DNA from: Tilletia caries
Lineage: Eukaryota > Basidiomycota > Exobasidiomycetes > Tilletiales > Tilletiaceae
Reading direction: 5' to 3'
NCBI GenBank assembly: GCA_032718865.1
Contig: JALUTQ010000026.1
Location: forward strand, 248,001 to 312,000
DNA: 64,000 nucleotides
A program made the translations under genes and the position numbers. Shown here piece after piece: positions 12,301 to 22,093 of the stretch. Below the pieces are notes generated by a model. That model saw nothing but the letters and a program-made list of their open reading frames with translations, did no database searches and was not told where the DNA came from. How positions within the stretch are numbered: position 1 is the stretch's first letter; each line of letters begins with the position of its first letter.

Positions 12301-15300
12301 CCGCGAGCTCCTGGAGACGTTCCGACTGCCAGGTGAATCGCAGCAGATCTCCCGCATCACCGAGACGTTTGCCAAGATCTTCTTCTCTCACAAGCCGCCG
12401 GAGATTGCCAGTGAAGATGCGACGTATGTGTTGTCGTACAGCGTCATCATGCTCAATACGGATCAGCACAATCCTCAAAACAAGCGGAAGATGCAGGTGG
12501 AGGACTACCGGAGGAACTTGCGTGGCGTGAACGAGGGCAAGGACTTTGATCCCGAGTACCTTGGTAACATCTTCGAGTCCATCAAGAAACACGAAATAGT
12601 GATGCCAGAGGAGCATCTGGGCCAACTCGGGTTCGAATACGCTTGGAAGGAACTCATCCGCCGCTCACGCACTGGCGGCCTCATGCTCCCATCTGGATCG
12701 GGTGACTTTGATCGATACATGTTCGAGAACAGCTGGCAGCCCATTGTGGCCTCACTGGCGCATGCCTTCTCCAGCTTCCAAGACGAGTACTTGCTGGAGC
12801 GTGCGATCACCGGCTTCCGGCAGTGCGCTACGTTGGCGCGCAAGTTTGGCATGAACGATGTTTTCGACTTCATGGTTCATGGACTCTCTGCTGTTACTGG
12901 TCTATTGGACGACAGCTCGATTCCGAGGCCACCTACCACGAATGCTCAAGTCGAGATCGAAGGACAGAAGATCACCGTCAGCCCGCTATCGATCCGCTTC
13001 GGTATGAACTTCAAAGGGCAGCTCGCTGCTGTTGTTCTGTTTACAATCGCTAACGGAAACGGGGACGCCATTCGCTCGAGCTGGGCGGACATCTTCGAGA
13101 TCTTCAAGAACTTGTTCGCCAACACGCTCTTGCCTGAGAGCATGCTCACGATGCAGGACTTCACCGTTACGAGCGGGCGCTCGCAGATCCCACTCAAGGC
13201 GAAGAAGCTTCCCGGCGCAGTGCAGGCCGACCCTCGCGCGCAAGGAGGTGGACTGTTCAGCACGCTCTCGTCGTACCTGCTGGCACCGATGTCGTCAGAG
13301 AAGGAGGCGACTCCGCAAGACGTCTCCGAGCAAGATGTCGAGTCTTCGCTCTCGACCATTGATTGTGTTGCCAGCTGCAACCTGGAAGACCTATACGAGC
13401 AGATCAAGCATTTGAGGGGCGAGGCGCTCATCGCTGCGATTCGATCGCTGCAGGGTCTGGCAGAGCGACTTGTTTCCCAAGCCTCGAAGGGAGACTTGGC
13501 TTCGACGGGGACGTCGACTCCTACGCAAGCTGGAGCGGGACAGAGCCGTCTTCTTGCCAGTCCCAGGTACGATGCCAGCGCCGTGTTTGCCCTGGAGATG
13601 TTTGCCGATCTGGCATGCAGCGACGCGGATGTGCTGCCGGAGACGTGGCAGATGGTGTACCAACTCGTCTCGAGCATGCTCTCTTCGCCCAAAGCTCATC
13701 ATCCGCTCATGATCGAACGAGCGGTGGTGATCACCCTCCGACTGGTTCACAAGGCCAGCATTCTCGTGTCGGAAGCGGCCGGGGACGGACTGGAGCAGCA
13801 TGCGGTTCGTGATCAGCTCTTCTTGGCGCTCGACACTATCCGTTCACTCCCGGCGGAGCTCCGGAGTGTGGTATCGTTGCAGCTCCTCGGTGGGCTGGTG
13901 CCTGTTGTCAGCGCTTCACCTGCCTTTGCACGCTCGAGCACGGAGTGGGGCCTTCTGCTTGCCCTTATCGGCGAGCATTCTAAGGGGCCCGGCGCGTCGA
14001 CAGTGGCTGTTCGGCTGGGCTTCCTTGCCGTCTCTCAGGGCATCGACGCCAGCCTCACGGCCGAGAACATCCTAGGCTTCCTAGCCCTTCTTCGAGAATA
14101 CGCGGGCGAGGCGGATCTGAATGCGGCTGGAAATTCTGCCGGTGGCGGCAGTGGTGGTGGCAGTGTCAACGGCAGCCCGGGCGGGAAGGGCAGCAGGCGT
14201 GAGCCGCCGGCACGTCAGACATTGACGGAGAAGAAGGAGATGGCGGAGGCGGATGAGGCGAGGAAGGAGCGCGCGATTGAGGCTATTGCTGCCTTGGAGT
14301 CATTGCGTGGCAAGATCCCGACTGTCATATCCTCGTCGCAGGTGGCCTACGCCGATGGTGAGTTCTGACAAACCGACAAGAAGACCACTGAGTGCGGGTG
14401 ACTGATGCTTTCGCCTACTTTCACCTGTCTCTTTTGCAGCCTGGAAGCAAATATGGGTGACACTCTTGAGTGCGCTCATGACGCAATGTCTCTCCAGTGA
14501 CCGTGCGGTCCGTCAAGCCGCGATCACACACTCCCAACGCGCCTGTCTGTGTTCGGAAGTGGTGCCAACAGGACCGGTCGACGTGCGACCGATCTTCGAC
14601 CAGGTGCTGTTCCCCGTCTTGGAGGACTTGACCCAGCCGCAGATCATCCAGCGCGACCCGAGAATGCAGGAGACGCGCCTCCGGATGTGTGCGCTTGCGT
14701 GCAAGCTGTTCTTGCATCTGTTGACGCCGTTGGCCGGGTCTTCTGGATCGTCGGAGGCGGATCTGCAGGAGGTCTGGTTGACCTTGTTGGACTTCTTCGA
14801 TCGGTTCATGAAGGGTAGCAAGAAAGATCAGCTGGTACGTGTCTGCTCTTACTTGCTCGTTTTTCCATTTATCATGGACGCTGAACCTTCGAGTGCCTCT
14901 TGCTTTCCATTAGACCGAGGCGATCCCGGAGAACCTGAAGAACATGCTTCTGGTCATGAGCGCCTCTGGCATCCTCATCCCTCCCGCGGCCCCGGGACAG
15001 CCAGATGAGCGGACGAAGGCACAGGCCATCCTGTGGGCTGTCACTTTTGACAGGTTCAAGCGGTTCTTGCCTGGACTGGAGGAAGAGGTGTTCCCGCTGC
15101 CACCACCGGCAACAGCAGCGCCCGCACCCGCACCCGCATCAACCGCGGCACTTGCCCCGGAGCCCGGACTTCCTTCCGAGAACGTATCAGCGGATAATGC
15201 AGATAAATCTGCATCGACATCTGCGTCACTGCAAGAAGGAGCGGCCGTTGTCGAGGACGAGCCTGCGCCGCCGCCGCCGCCTGCGACGGAGGAAGGATCT

Positions 15301-15336
15301 GCCGAGACCGAAGCTCCGAAGGAAGAAGTTGCGTGA
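9311..15336 (+). CDS. Large ARF guanine-nucleotide exchange factor, Gea1/2-GBF1 type (about 1932 aa)
   Basis: Activates ARF GTPases at the cis-Golgi/ER interface for COPI vesicle formation. Exons 9311-10868, 10935-14357, 14440-14834 and 14914-15336 join with consistent phases. A DCB-like N-terminus (DLVHNEITAVTSALRR) is followed by HUS-type sequence (NYDCDAHCEDLYDRI) near residue 770, then the Sec7 domain at about 884-1080. Its catalytic loop FRLPGESQQI holds the glutamate finger at about residue 987, so the exchange activity looks intact. Downstream HDS-type helical regions include SFQDEYLLERAITGFRQCA. Low-complexity inserts are notable: a Pro run near 11450, a Gly/Ser loop near 14140, and an Ala/Pro/Glu-rich tail of about 100 residues. 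The Sec7 loop and the HDS order fit Gea/GBF1 better than Sec7/BIG. It is longer than yeast Gea1/2 because of the inserts. Confidence 0.93.
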
Positions 15337-15880
15337 ATATCTCCCAGCGGATGTTACTCGGACGGATTTACTGCGGAAAGCAGTCGTCTTACCGCCTGTC
15401 TCCGTAGCTTGTCGAACATCTCCTCAAGGCTTCCACCCCCTTCCTTCTTGTACATACCGCCTGCGCCTGTGCAATCTTGCGGGAAACACAAACTTTTCGA
15501 TGTTTACATTCTTGGGGATGGATGGATGATAGACTCACCCACTGAGCGAACATTGTAAGTCCCTCGTGTTGGACTCTTGACTATAGGCAAGCCACGCGGT
15601 CCAATGTATTCGTATCGAGGGCCTTGGTAATTCCGCGGAGAGATGCTGAGAAGGTACATACAAGGCGAGGAAAGCGTTGAGAGAAAGCAGCGTTCCTTCG
15701 TTCTTCTCGACGCTCGACAACGATCTCGAAACGATCCTCAGAAACGATCCTGTACACAACAATCCTCCAGACCACCACCCTCAGCAAGCGCACAAAGTCC
15801 CTTGTCACTGGAACGCCGCATTCAGTTACCTCTTCTTTCCTCCGCTCGGCGCTCGGTCAAAGGCGTCCCAAGATCCACAG
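15337..15880. other. Intergenic region before F-box gene A
   Basis: The frame of F-box gene A stays open upstream to 15677, but there is no ATG before 15881 and paralogue B starts at the equivalent place. I therefore treat this stretch as the ARF-GEF 3' UTR and the F-box gene promoter/leader. Nothing else was seen. Confidence 0.5.
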
Positions 15881-17764
15881 ATGGACCATTCCGAGACGCT
15901 TCCGGTGGCCAAAAGGCCCAAGACATCCCACACTGCAACGCAACCAAACGCGTCGGCCGTTGCTCGTTTCTTTGATATCCCCGAGCTCGTTCAAATCATC
16001 CTCGATTACTTGCACGCCGACCGTATTGACTTGCTCGTTCTCGCAGCTGTGTGCAAGGGATTGCGAACGCCTGCGCTTCAGGTCTGGGTTCGACATTTCG
16101 ACTTCAATCAAGACGAATATGAAGGGAAACTCAAACTCGTCCAGGCAAACACGCACCTCATTGCTCATATTCGATGTCTGTGCATCTTCAACTGCGTCGA
16201 GTGGGTATACCCTGGCGGTCCAGATCCTGAACGACCACCATTGTTCTGGAGTCAGGTCAAGGCACTGCTCTCTCTGCTCGTGGCGCACAGGCCCCTTCAC
16301 GATCAAGGACCCTTGTTCGACATCTTCATGGACGTTGACGATGGAGACGCACTGTATCGAGCGTTTCAGCCCTATCCAAGACTCGCACAGCGCATTTCGG
16401 GGCTGCACCTGGCTGACAGATGTCGATTCACACCTGGTAACGCCGCCCATGCGGCCAACAGATTTTCAACAAGCGGCTGGACGTCTCTGACGCTGCTCCT
16501 CAAAGACGCGCTTCCACATACATCCAGCGTGAAGAATCTGCGCTCTTTGGAGTACAAAACCTTTTCGGAACTCCAGGAGGTTCCATTCCGTCAGGCGGCC
16601 AAGCAAATCTTTTGGAGCACGTTGGCGGCTCAATGTCAATCGCTACATGAGCTCTGCCTGTTCGTCAGCTTCGGATCTCAAGCGGACTATTTGCTCCGAC
16701 ACGGTCATTTCACGTCTCTAAAGGTATTCGATCTCAGCGATATGTCCAGAAACGACGTAGACATACTGGACGTCGAAATCATCGACGCTTTCCTGAACCG
16801 TCACACCGCTTTGGAACGACTATCGTTCTACTGTGATGCCTGCCCCCGAGATCGGCCTCTGTCTCTCAACCAGACCTTCCCAGCTCTGCAGGATCTAGAC
16901 CTTGGTGCTGGCGCCTCTGCTGCAGACGAAGCCACCTTCGAGTTCGTACGCCGACACTCGAAGCTCAGACGTCTCACGACAATCCATTTGGGCAATGTCG
17001 ATGAGAATGCTGCGCTTCTCAAATCCCTGTTGTTGGCCTGTCCCGACACATTCAAGCATCTGCCTGGCATTGAAAACATTCTGCCCAAACAGCTAAGCGC
17101 TCTCATTAGGGACGGAGCTCGGCCCTTACGAGCGAAAGTGTTCGCAATCAAATCTCTCTCGAGCGGATTCAGATGGGACTGCGAACCTCTTACCGACCTG
17201 GACATGCTGTCATGGAGCGGTGTCCGACCTGAGGATGTCAGGGATCTGACCTTCCTCAGCGTCGTCCTCCGAGTTCATGACTTCGACCGTCAAGACCTTC
17301 GTCTATTCCAGCTTTTTGCGTGCGGTATCTTACCCAACCTGACGGAGCTTCACCTTCATCTCGTCGGCGGAGAAGATGACTTTCCGACCTTGACCGAATT
17401 CGTCAATCAGATCATCCCTTCCACCTCCATCCGCGTTCTGTGCATACTTGCTCCCGACCGCCTTGCTCCAGAGGAAGTACCAGCCATGCTCCTGACCAGA
17501 CACCTGTTTCCGGTCCGGTTCGAGCTGCTGTGCTGGAGACATGGCAGCCAGGAGTCCGAATATTTCCGCTTCGTGGCCGACACTTCGGTGATGCAGAACT
17601 CCGCCTCGCCCTTGGCGCCACAGCTTGGGAAGCTGGGCAGATTGCAGGCGATTCCGAAGCGCGTGCTGCTTACGCAGGTGGGCTCGGGCGGGGTCTGGCG
17701 TCAGAGACTTGACATCGGCAGAGGGCTCAATCCGGCGACAGTTCTGGATCACAACGGCGTGTGA
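15881..17764 (+). CDS. F-box-like protein, paralogue A (627 aa)
   Basis: Probably a substrate receptor for an SCF-type ubiquitin ligase. A single exon. After a basic start (VAKRPKTSH), residues about 28-75 form an F-box-like helix set: DIPELVQIILDYL, then LLVLAAVCKGLRTPAL, typical of basidiomycete F-box proteins. The remaining 550 residues alternate short hydrophobic strands and helices spaced as in degenerate leucine-rich repeats (for example LPNLTELHLHLVG), with no other domain recognised. The ATG at 15881 matches the start of paralogue B at 63994. The two proteins are closely similar along their whole length, including the N-terminal tag and the C-terminus (RLQAIPKRVLLTQVG against RLQAIPERMVLTQVG). 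Such families expand rapidly in basidiomycetes. Neither copy is visibly broken. The substrate is unknown. Confidence 0.85.
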   Translation: MDHSETLPVAKRPKTSHTATQPNASAVARFFDIPELVQIILDYLHADRIDLLVLAAVCKGLRTPALQVWVRHFDFNQDEYEGKLKLVQANTHLIAHIRCLCIFNCVEWVYPGGPDPERPPLFWSQVKALLSLLVAHRPLHDQGPLFDIFMDVDDGDALYRAFQPYPRLAQRISGLHLADRCRFTPGNAAHAANRFSTSGWTSLTLLLKDALPHTSSVKNLRSLEYKTFSELQEVPFRQAAKQIFWSTLAAQCQSLHELCLFVSFGSQADYLLRHGHFTSLKVFDLSDMSRNDVDILDVEIIDAFLNRHTALERLSFYCDACPRDRPLSLNQTFPALQDLDLGAGASAADEATFEFVRRHSKLRRLTTIHLGNVDENAALLKSLLLACPDTFKHLPGIENILPKQLSALIRDGARPLRAKVFAIKSLSSGFRWDCEPLTDLDMLSWSGVRPEDVRDLTFLSVVLRVHDFDRQDLRLFQLFACGILPNLTELHLHLVGGEDDFPTLTEFVNQIIPSTSIRVLCILAPDRLAPEEVPAMLLTRHLFPVRFELLCWRHGSQESEYFRFVADTSVMQNSASPLAPQLGKLGRLQAIPKRVLLTQVGSGGVWRQRLDIGRGLNPATVLDHNGV

Positions 17765-18761
17765 ACCAGCAGATCGCTGGTCTCCATAGGTCCCGCCTCT
17801 CTCTCGCTTGAATAACCGTCCACACTTCCACTTTGAACATCTCTCGTGCTGTAGGCTGTCTTGAAATCCAGCCTGATTTTCGGTCTCTCGCGGCCACACT
17901 TGAACATGAAAGGGTTGTGAATTGCAAGGCAGCAGAGGGGGATTGATCGGTCATCGGTCCATTGCGCTTTCCAGCTCTTAAGCCAATTGATGGTCCGGGT
18001 GGCGCTGAACGAAGTCACTGCAGCCAAAGCAAAAGGAAGAAGTCATCAGAGTCATACCCGAAGAAGTATGGCCAGGTCAAGGGTTTACTCACACCAGTCG
18101 CGATTATGTCCGTCTAGTCCTGCATGCATCGCCTCACGAATCGCACAGCCTCGTCCGTCTCGCCCATCCCGACTATGCGAGAGATGAACGGCTCGTGCAT
18201 CCGATTGGCGCCTTCTTGGCCAGTGCTGCAAAAGAGAGAGAGAAATGGATGGACGTTTGTGGGTGTAGGTGACATGAAGGATTCGGTGCAACGCCTATGC
18301 ACTACTGATCCCGAGGGCGCTTCCGCTTGATTGTCACTGGCGTCCCAGCCATGGTTAGAATGGAAAGGGTTGGCACTGCTCGATTTCTGGACCGTTCTTG
18401 CCCCCGTACATGCCGGTTGGGCAGGGTAGAGCGGGTTCCGAGGAAAGGCCAGTAGAGGAACGTGTCCGCGCCCGTGAGCGCACGATTCCGGCTTCCGATG
18501 CGTTATTGATATCCGCCGGCGGCGGTGCTGGCTCGTCCAGAGAGCCGAGGGAGGTACGGCGATGGGCGGGGAGGGAGACGAAGGCTGTTGGGGGGGGATG
18601 TCGGCGGCTTCTTGTCTGAGGGAGTCCGATTTTTCACATTCTGTGCGATTAATGGATGGGATGAAGGGGAAGTGGGTTGATGCTCTGCATTGTCCAAGAC
18701 GAAGGGGAAACCCGGTATACATAATAAAGGGAAACAGGGAGGGAGGGAAGGAGTGGTCCAA
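17765..18761. other. Convergent 3' flank of F-box A and GWT1, duplicated in part at 60.3-62.1 kb
   Basis: No gene. Two blocks recur in inverted orientation near the right end of the window. Block 1, about 17765-17945 just after the F-box A stop, matches the reverse complement of about 61925-62104. Block 2, about 18260-18606, matches the reverse complement of about 60298-60631. Both were found by direct reading. The matches are long and only lightly diverged. Confidence 0.75.
18260..18606 (-). repeat. Duplicated segment, copy 1 (about 345 bp)
   Basis: Reads in the same orientation as GWT1 and lies about 155 bases beyond the GWT1 stop. The shared block begins near an AACAGCCTTCG word and ends near CCTACAC(C/T)CAC. 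The second copy sits inside the VPS16 relic at about 60298-60631. No terminal repeats, target duplications or coding potential were seen, so it may be a dispersed non-coding repeat or simply flanking DNA carried along by the duplication. Confidence 0.7.
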
Positions 18762-21700
18762 TCAGAACCGGAGTCGAATGCGATAGCGGTCCAGCGCAAG
18801 GGCCGTGCCGAAGCATGCGGCCAGGTAGAGCGCAAGGACGAGGAGCGCGAGGATGTCCGGGGTGTACATCGTCTTGATGGAGAGGTTGATGAGGCCTGTG
18901 AGGACGTTGGCCTGTAATCATCCAAGCATCAAGCAGTGTTCAGTGAGCTTCGAATCGGGTTTGTTGGATGGAGAGAGAGAGGGAGAAAGCGTGGGTAATG
19001 AATTTCGTGTAACTCACCACGAGGAAGACGGGTAAGGAATGCCGGTTGAGCGTCTCGAGTAGGACGGGAGTCGTACCCGCCTTCAGCTGCCCCGCACGAT
19101 CTTCCCTACTCCCACCCAACCCTTGGCCGTGCCCGTGCCCGTGCCCGTGTAGCCGCATCCGCTCTTCCTCCCCACCCTTCTCCGCATCCGCACCATCGCC
19201 CCGCTCGAACGCAGCCCGTTCGAGTGGTTCGAGGAAGAGCATGTGTACGAGCAGGTAGCCGAGCAGGAAGGAAGTGTTGTACGCGCTCACCCAGACGACA
19301 TACATCACGTTGGCCTTTCCAATCGTAACCGCAACGAGAGAGGGAGGGAGGGTTGTTTAGCCTTGAGAAAACGCGTGCAGGTTCGAAAAAATACTCACGA
19401 TGCGCCGACTTGGCTTGGCGCCGAGGAGCCAGAGGAGGAAGTAGAGCCCCCACCAGACGGAGGCGAAGCTGAAGAGGACCATGGCAAGCTTATCCGAATG
19501 TGACCTCGGTGCCGTCCTCGCTATCGGCCTCCCCACCCCTACCGCTCCATTCCCAACACCGTCATCACCGTTCCCCTCCTCCTCCTCCTCAGGCGCGAAC
19601 AAGATCGCCGACAGCCCGCCGTCGCTCGAGGTAGACAGCCGGGAGAGCGAGCCGTTCGGTCTGTGCCGGAGGACATGGACGTGCAGTGGACTGGTTCCTG
19701 TACCACCCACGCCGGAGCCGGAGGAGATGGAAGTCGTCGAGCCATGTGTCCGATGTTTGGCTCCCCTCCCACTCTCCCGCTCCCGCTCCCGCTCGCCCGC
19801 AGTCGCACCGGCCGAAGCGAACGAGACCGCCGAGCCGTCCCTCCGATGCTGCTGTTGCTGTTGCTCCTGCTGCTGCTCCTGCCCCGCCGCAACATCATCC
19901 AACCTCTCGCTCCGACTCCTCAACTTCCTCTTGGACCGCAAGCGATGTGCCAAATAGGGGTCGGCCGGGAGCACGTACGCGCCCAAGTCGAGGCCGAGGA
20001 GATAAATGACCACGTAGCCCGCAAAGGAGACGAGCCCTTCTTTGTTGGCCGCAAGTAGGCCTGCCTCCTTCCGGTCGAGATCGTTGGAGATGGCCCATTC
20101 TTGCAGTGGAGTGCTCCAGAGCACCAACTGAAACCCAGCGCCAAGAATCAGCGCCACGCCAATGACTCTCCCATTCTTCGCGCGCCCGCGCCCACGCCCC
20201 GCTCCTCCTCCTCCTCCCCCTCCTCCTCCAAATAGCCCTGCCTGCACGAGCGTGCCGACGAAGGGCAGGAGACCAAGCGTGATGAAGAAGTTCCAATGCA
20301 TCCCATACTCGCTCGTATGTTCCGGGTACTCTGTCGATTTGACGAGTAACACGCGGACGAGGCCGAGCAGGAGGATGGGGAGGGAGCGGCGCATGTCTTG
20401 TATGAGCTGATGCAGTAGACGGGGCTGTTGGTGTTGGTGGTGGTGGTCTGAGGAGGAGGGGGAGGAAGGGGAGTGGGAGTGGGAGTGCGGTTGTCGTTGG
20501 CGGAGGTTGATGGCGCGGAGGATGGTCCGACGTAATGGAGGCCCCGCGGAGACGAGACCGAGGGAGAAGACGAACGAACCAACGCCCATGTCCATCTACA
20601 CCTCCCCCGCCCCCAACACAAAAGCAGCATCAGCACAACACTCCTTGTGAAAGGAAAGGAATGAAACTCACCAAACTGGTCCCCCACGTCTCGCACTTCG
20701 CAAACGCGCGCGGGAAGACAGGAAAGTCAACGGCGAGGATACAGATGATGGTCATGAGCATCATATGCGCCCTATACACCGTCAAAAACGGCTTCACGGG
20801 CAACAGCTTCCGAACCGCGCGTTCCGTCGGGTCCAAGAACACAACCACCCGTTCCCGCTTTCCATCCTGCTCCTCCTGCTGCTGCTGTCGCCGGAGACGG
20901 AGACGGAGGTCGTCCGGACTGAGGTAGGGGGTTGGTGGTTGGACGTCCGTGGTTGATTCGACGGAGACGCGGAAGGGTTCTGATTCTTGTGGGGTTAGTG
21001 CGCGGCCTGCGGCTGGTGGACGTGCGTTTGGTGCTATTTGTTCGTCGGCTGTGTTTGGGTGGCTGTCGTCGTTCAGGGCGAGTCGGGAGGGAGATGGTTG
21101 TGCTGATTGGATTTGATCTTGGTCTTCGTCGTCGGAGTTGTCGGAGTGGAGGTAGGCTTGTGACCAGTGTCTGGTGTGCTTCCGTCTTGTTCTTCTCTGC
21201 TGCGGCGGTGGCAGTGATGGTTCGGGTGGTGGGGTGGGTGGTATCGGAGTGAATGTGCCGCTGTCTTCTTGCTGCTCGTTTTGTTGGTTTTGCTGTTGCA
21301 TGGTGTGGAAGGCGGCGAGTGCGTGTTGGGTGACTGTGCTGGGGACGGCTCCTTGTCGTGCGAGTTGGAATGCACTCGTGACTGCTGTGGACTGCTGTTG
21401 TGGTTGAGAGGAGAGTCCTGGTCTGCGCCTGAGGGATACGGACCGTCTGCCTTCCTCGCCGCCAACACTTGCAGTTGATGACACGCCTCTTAGCTTGTCC
21501 TCGTCCACGTATGGCTGGGCGTGATGATCATCATCGTCGCTGTGCAGCTTCTTGCTGTGGGTGTTCGACGGTCTTGTGAAGTAGACGGCCGCTGCGATGG
21601 CGGTGATGATGAGATTGAGAGTGAGCGGGTGGTGAGCGAGTGCGGTGGTTGCGAGAGCGAGGGGGAGGATGAGGGTGATGATCTCGATGATGAGTGCGTG

Positions 21701-21862
21701 CTGTGGTGTTTGTGGTGGAGTGGGAGTGCTGACGCGGAGCACGGCCCAGAGAGCGTATGTGGTTGCTGCGGTGAGGGAGACTGCGTTGATGGTGGTGGCC
21801 GAAGACCCGGTGAGGTCAGAGACAAAGGCCTCCTTCGCGTCCCGGTACGAGTCGCTGCTCAT
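18762..21862 (-). CDS. GWT1: GPI-anchored wall transfer protein 1 (GPI inositol acyltransferase), about 944 aa
   Basis: Acylates the inositol of the GPI precursor in the ER membrane, an early step of GPI-anchor synthesis. Exons in gene order: 21862-20672, 20595-19399, 19314-19018 and 18911-18762; all junctions are phase 0. The start [19 protein letters not shown] is the conserved family N-terminus, so the ATG at 21862 is preferred over an upstream in-frame ATG at 22018. Core motifs follow: [43 protein letters not shown] and, at the end, [10 protein letters not shown] and [13 protein letters not shown]. Multiple hydrophobic segments match the multi-pass family. The protein is about twice the usual length because of a long Ser/Gln/Pro/Asp-rich insert in exon 1, another hydrophilic insert in exon 2 and a Gly-His repeat in exon 3. 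The last two exons are duplicated at 61.6-61.9 kb. Confidence 0.93.
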
Positions 21863-22093
21863 CGGTGCCGCTGTGGTGGTGACTGTGCTCGGTGTCGTCG
21901 TTGTGGCTGCCGCTGTCGTCGTGCAAGAAGGGACGTGCGGCCGATTGATTGTTGATTCGAAGGTGATGATGCTCTTTATCAAACCCTCCGAGCGTCCGAC
22001 TTCCGCCTCATAAGTCATAACTTGCGAACGTCGCTCGCTCGCTGTAATTTGTGAAGGGACGATGATCTGCGACTGCCTGTGCTCGCTGCGTGT
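21863..22093. promoter_or_regulatory. Short divergent promoter, GWT1 and CCA1
   Basis: Only 231 bases separate the two start codons, so both genes must share this promoter. No TATA box stands out. An ATG at 22018 in the GWT1 frame could extend GWT1 by 52 codons but would leave only 75 bases between the genes. Confidence 0.55.

Noticed and set aside
15677..15880. 68-codon upstream extension of F-box A
   Set aside because: The frame is open but begins with TTG, not ATG, and paralogue B starts at the position matching 15881.
21863..22018. Longer GWT1 start at 22018
   Set aside because: It would add 52 Thr/Pro-rich residues ahead of the conserved family start and nearly abut CCA1.
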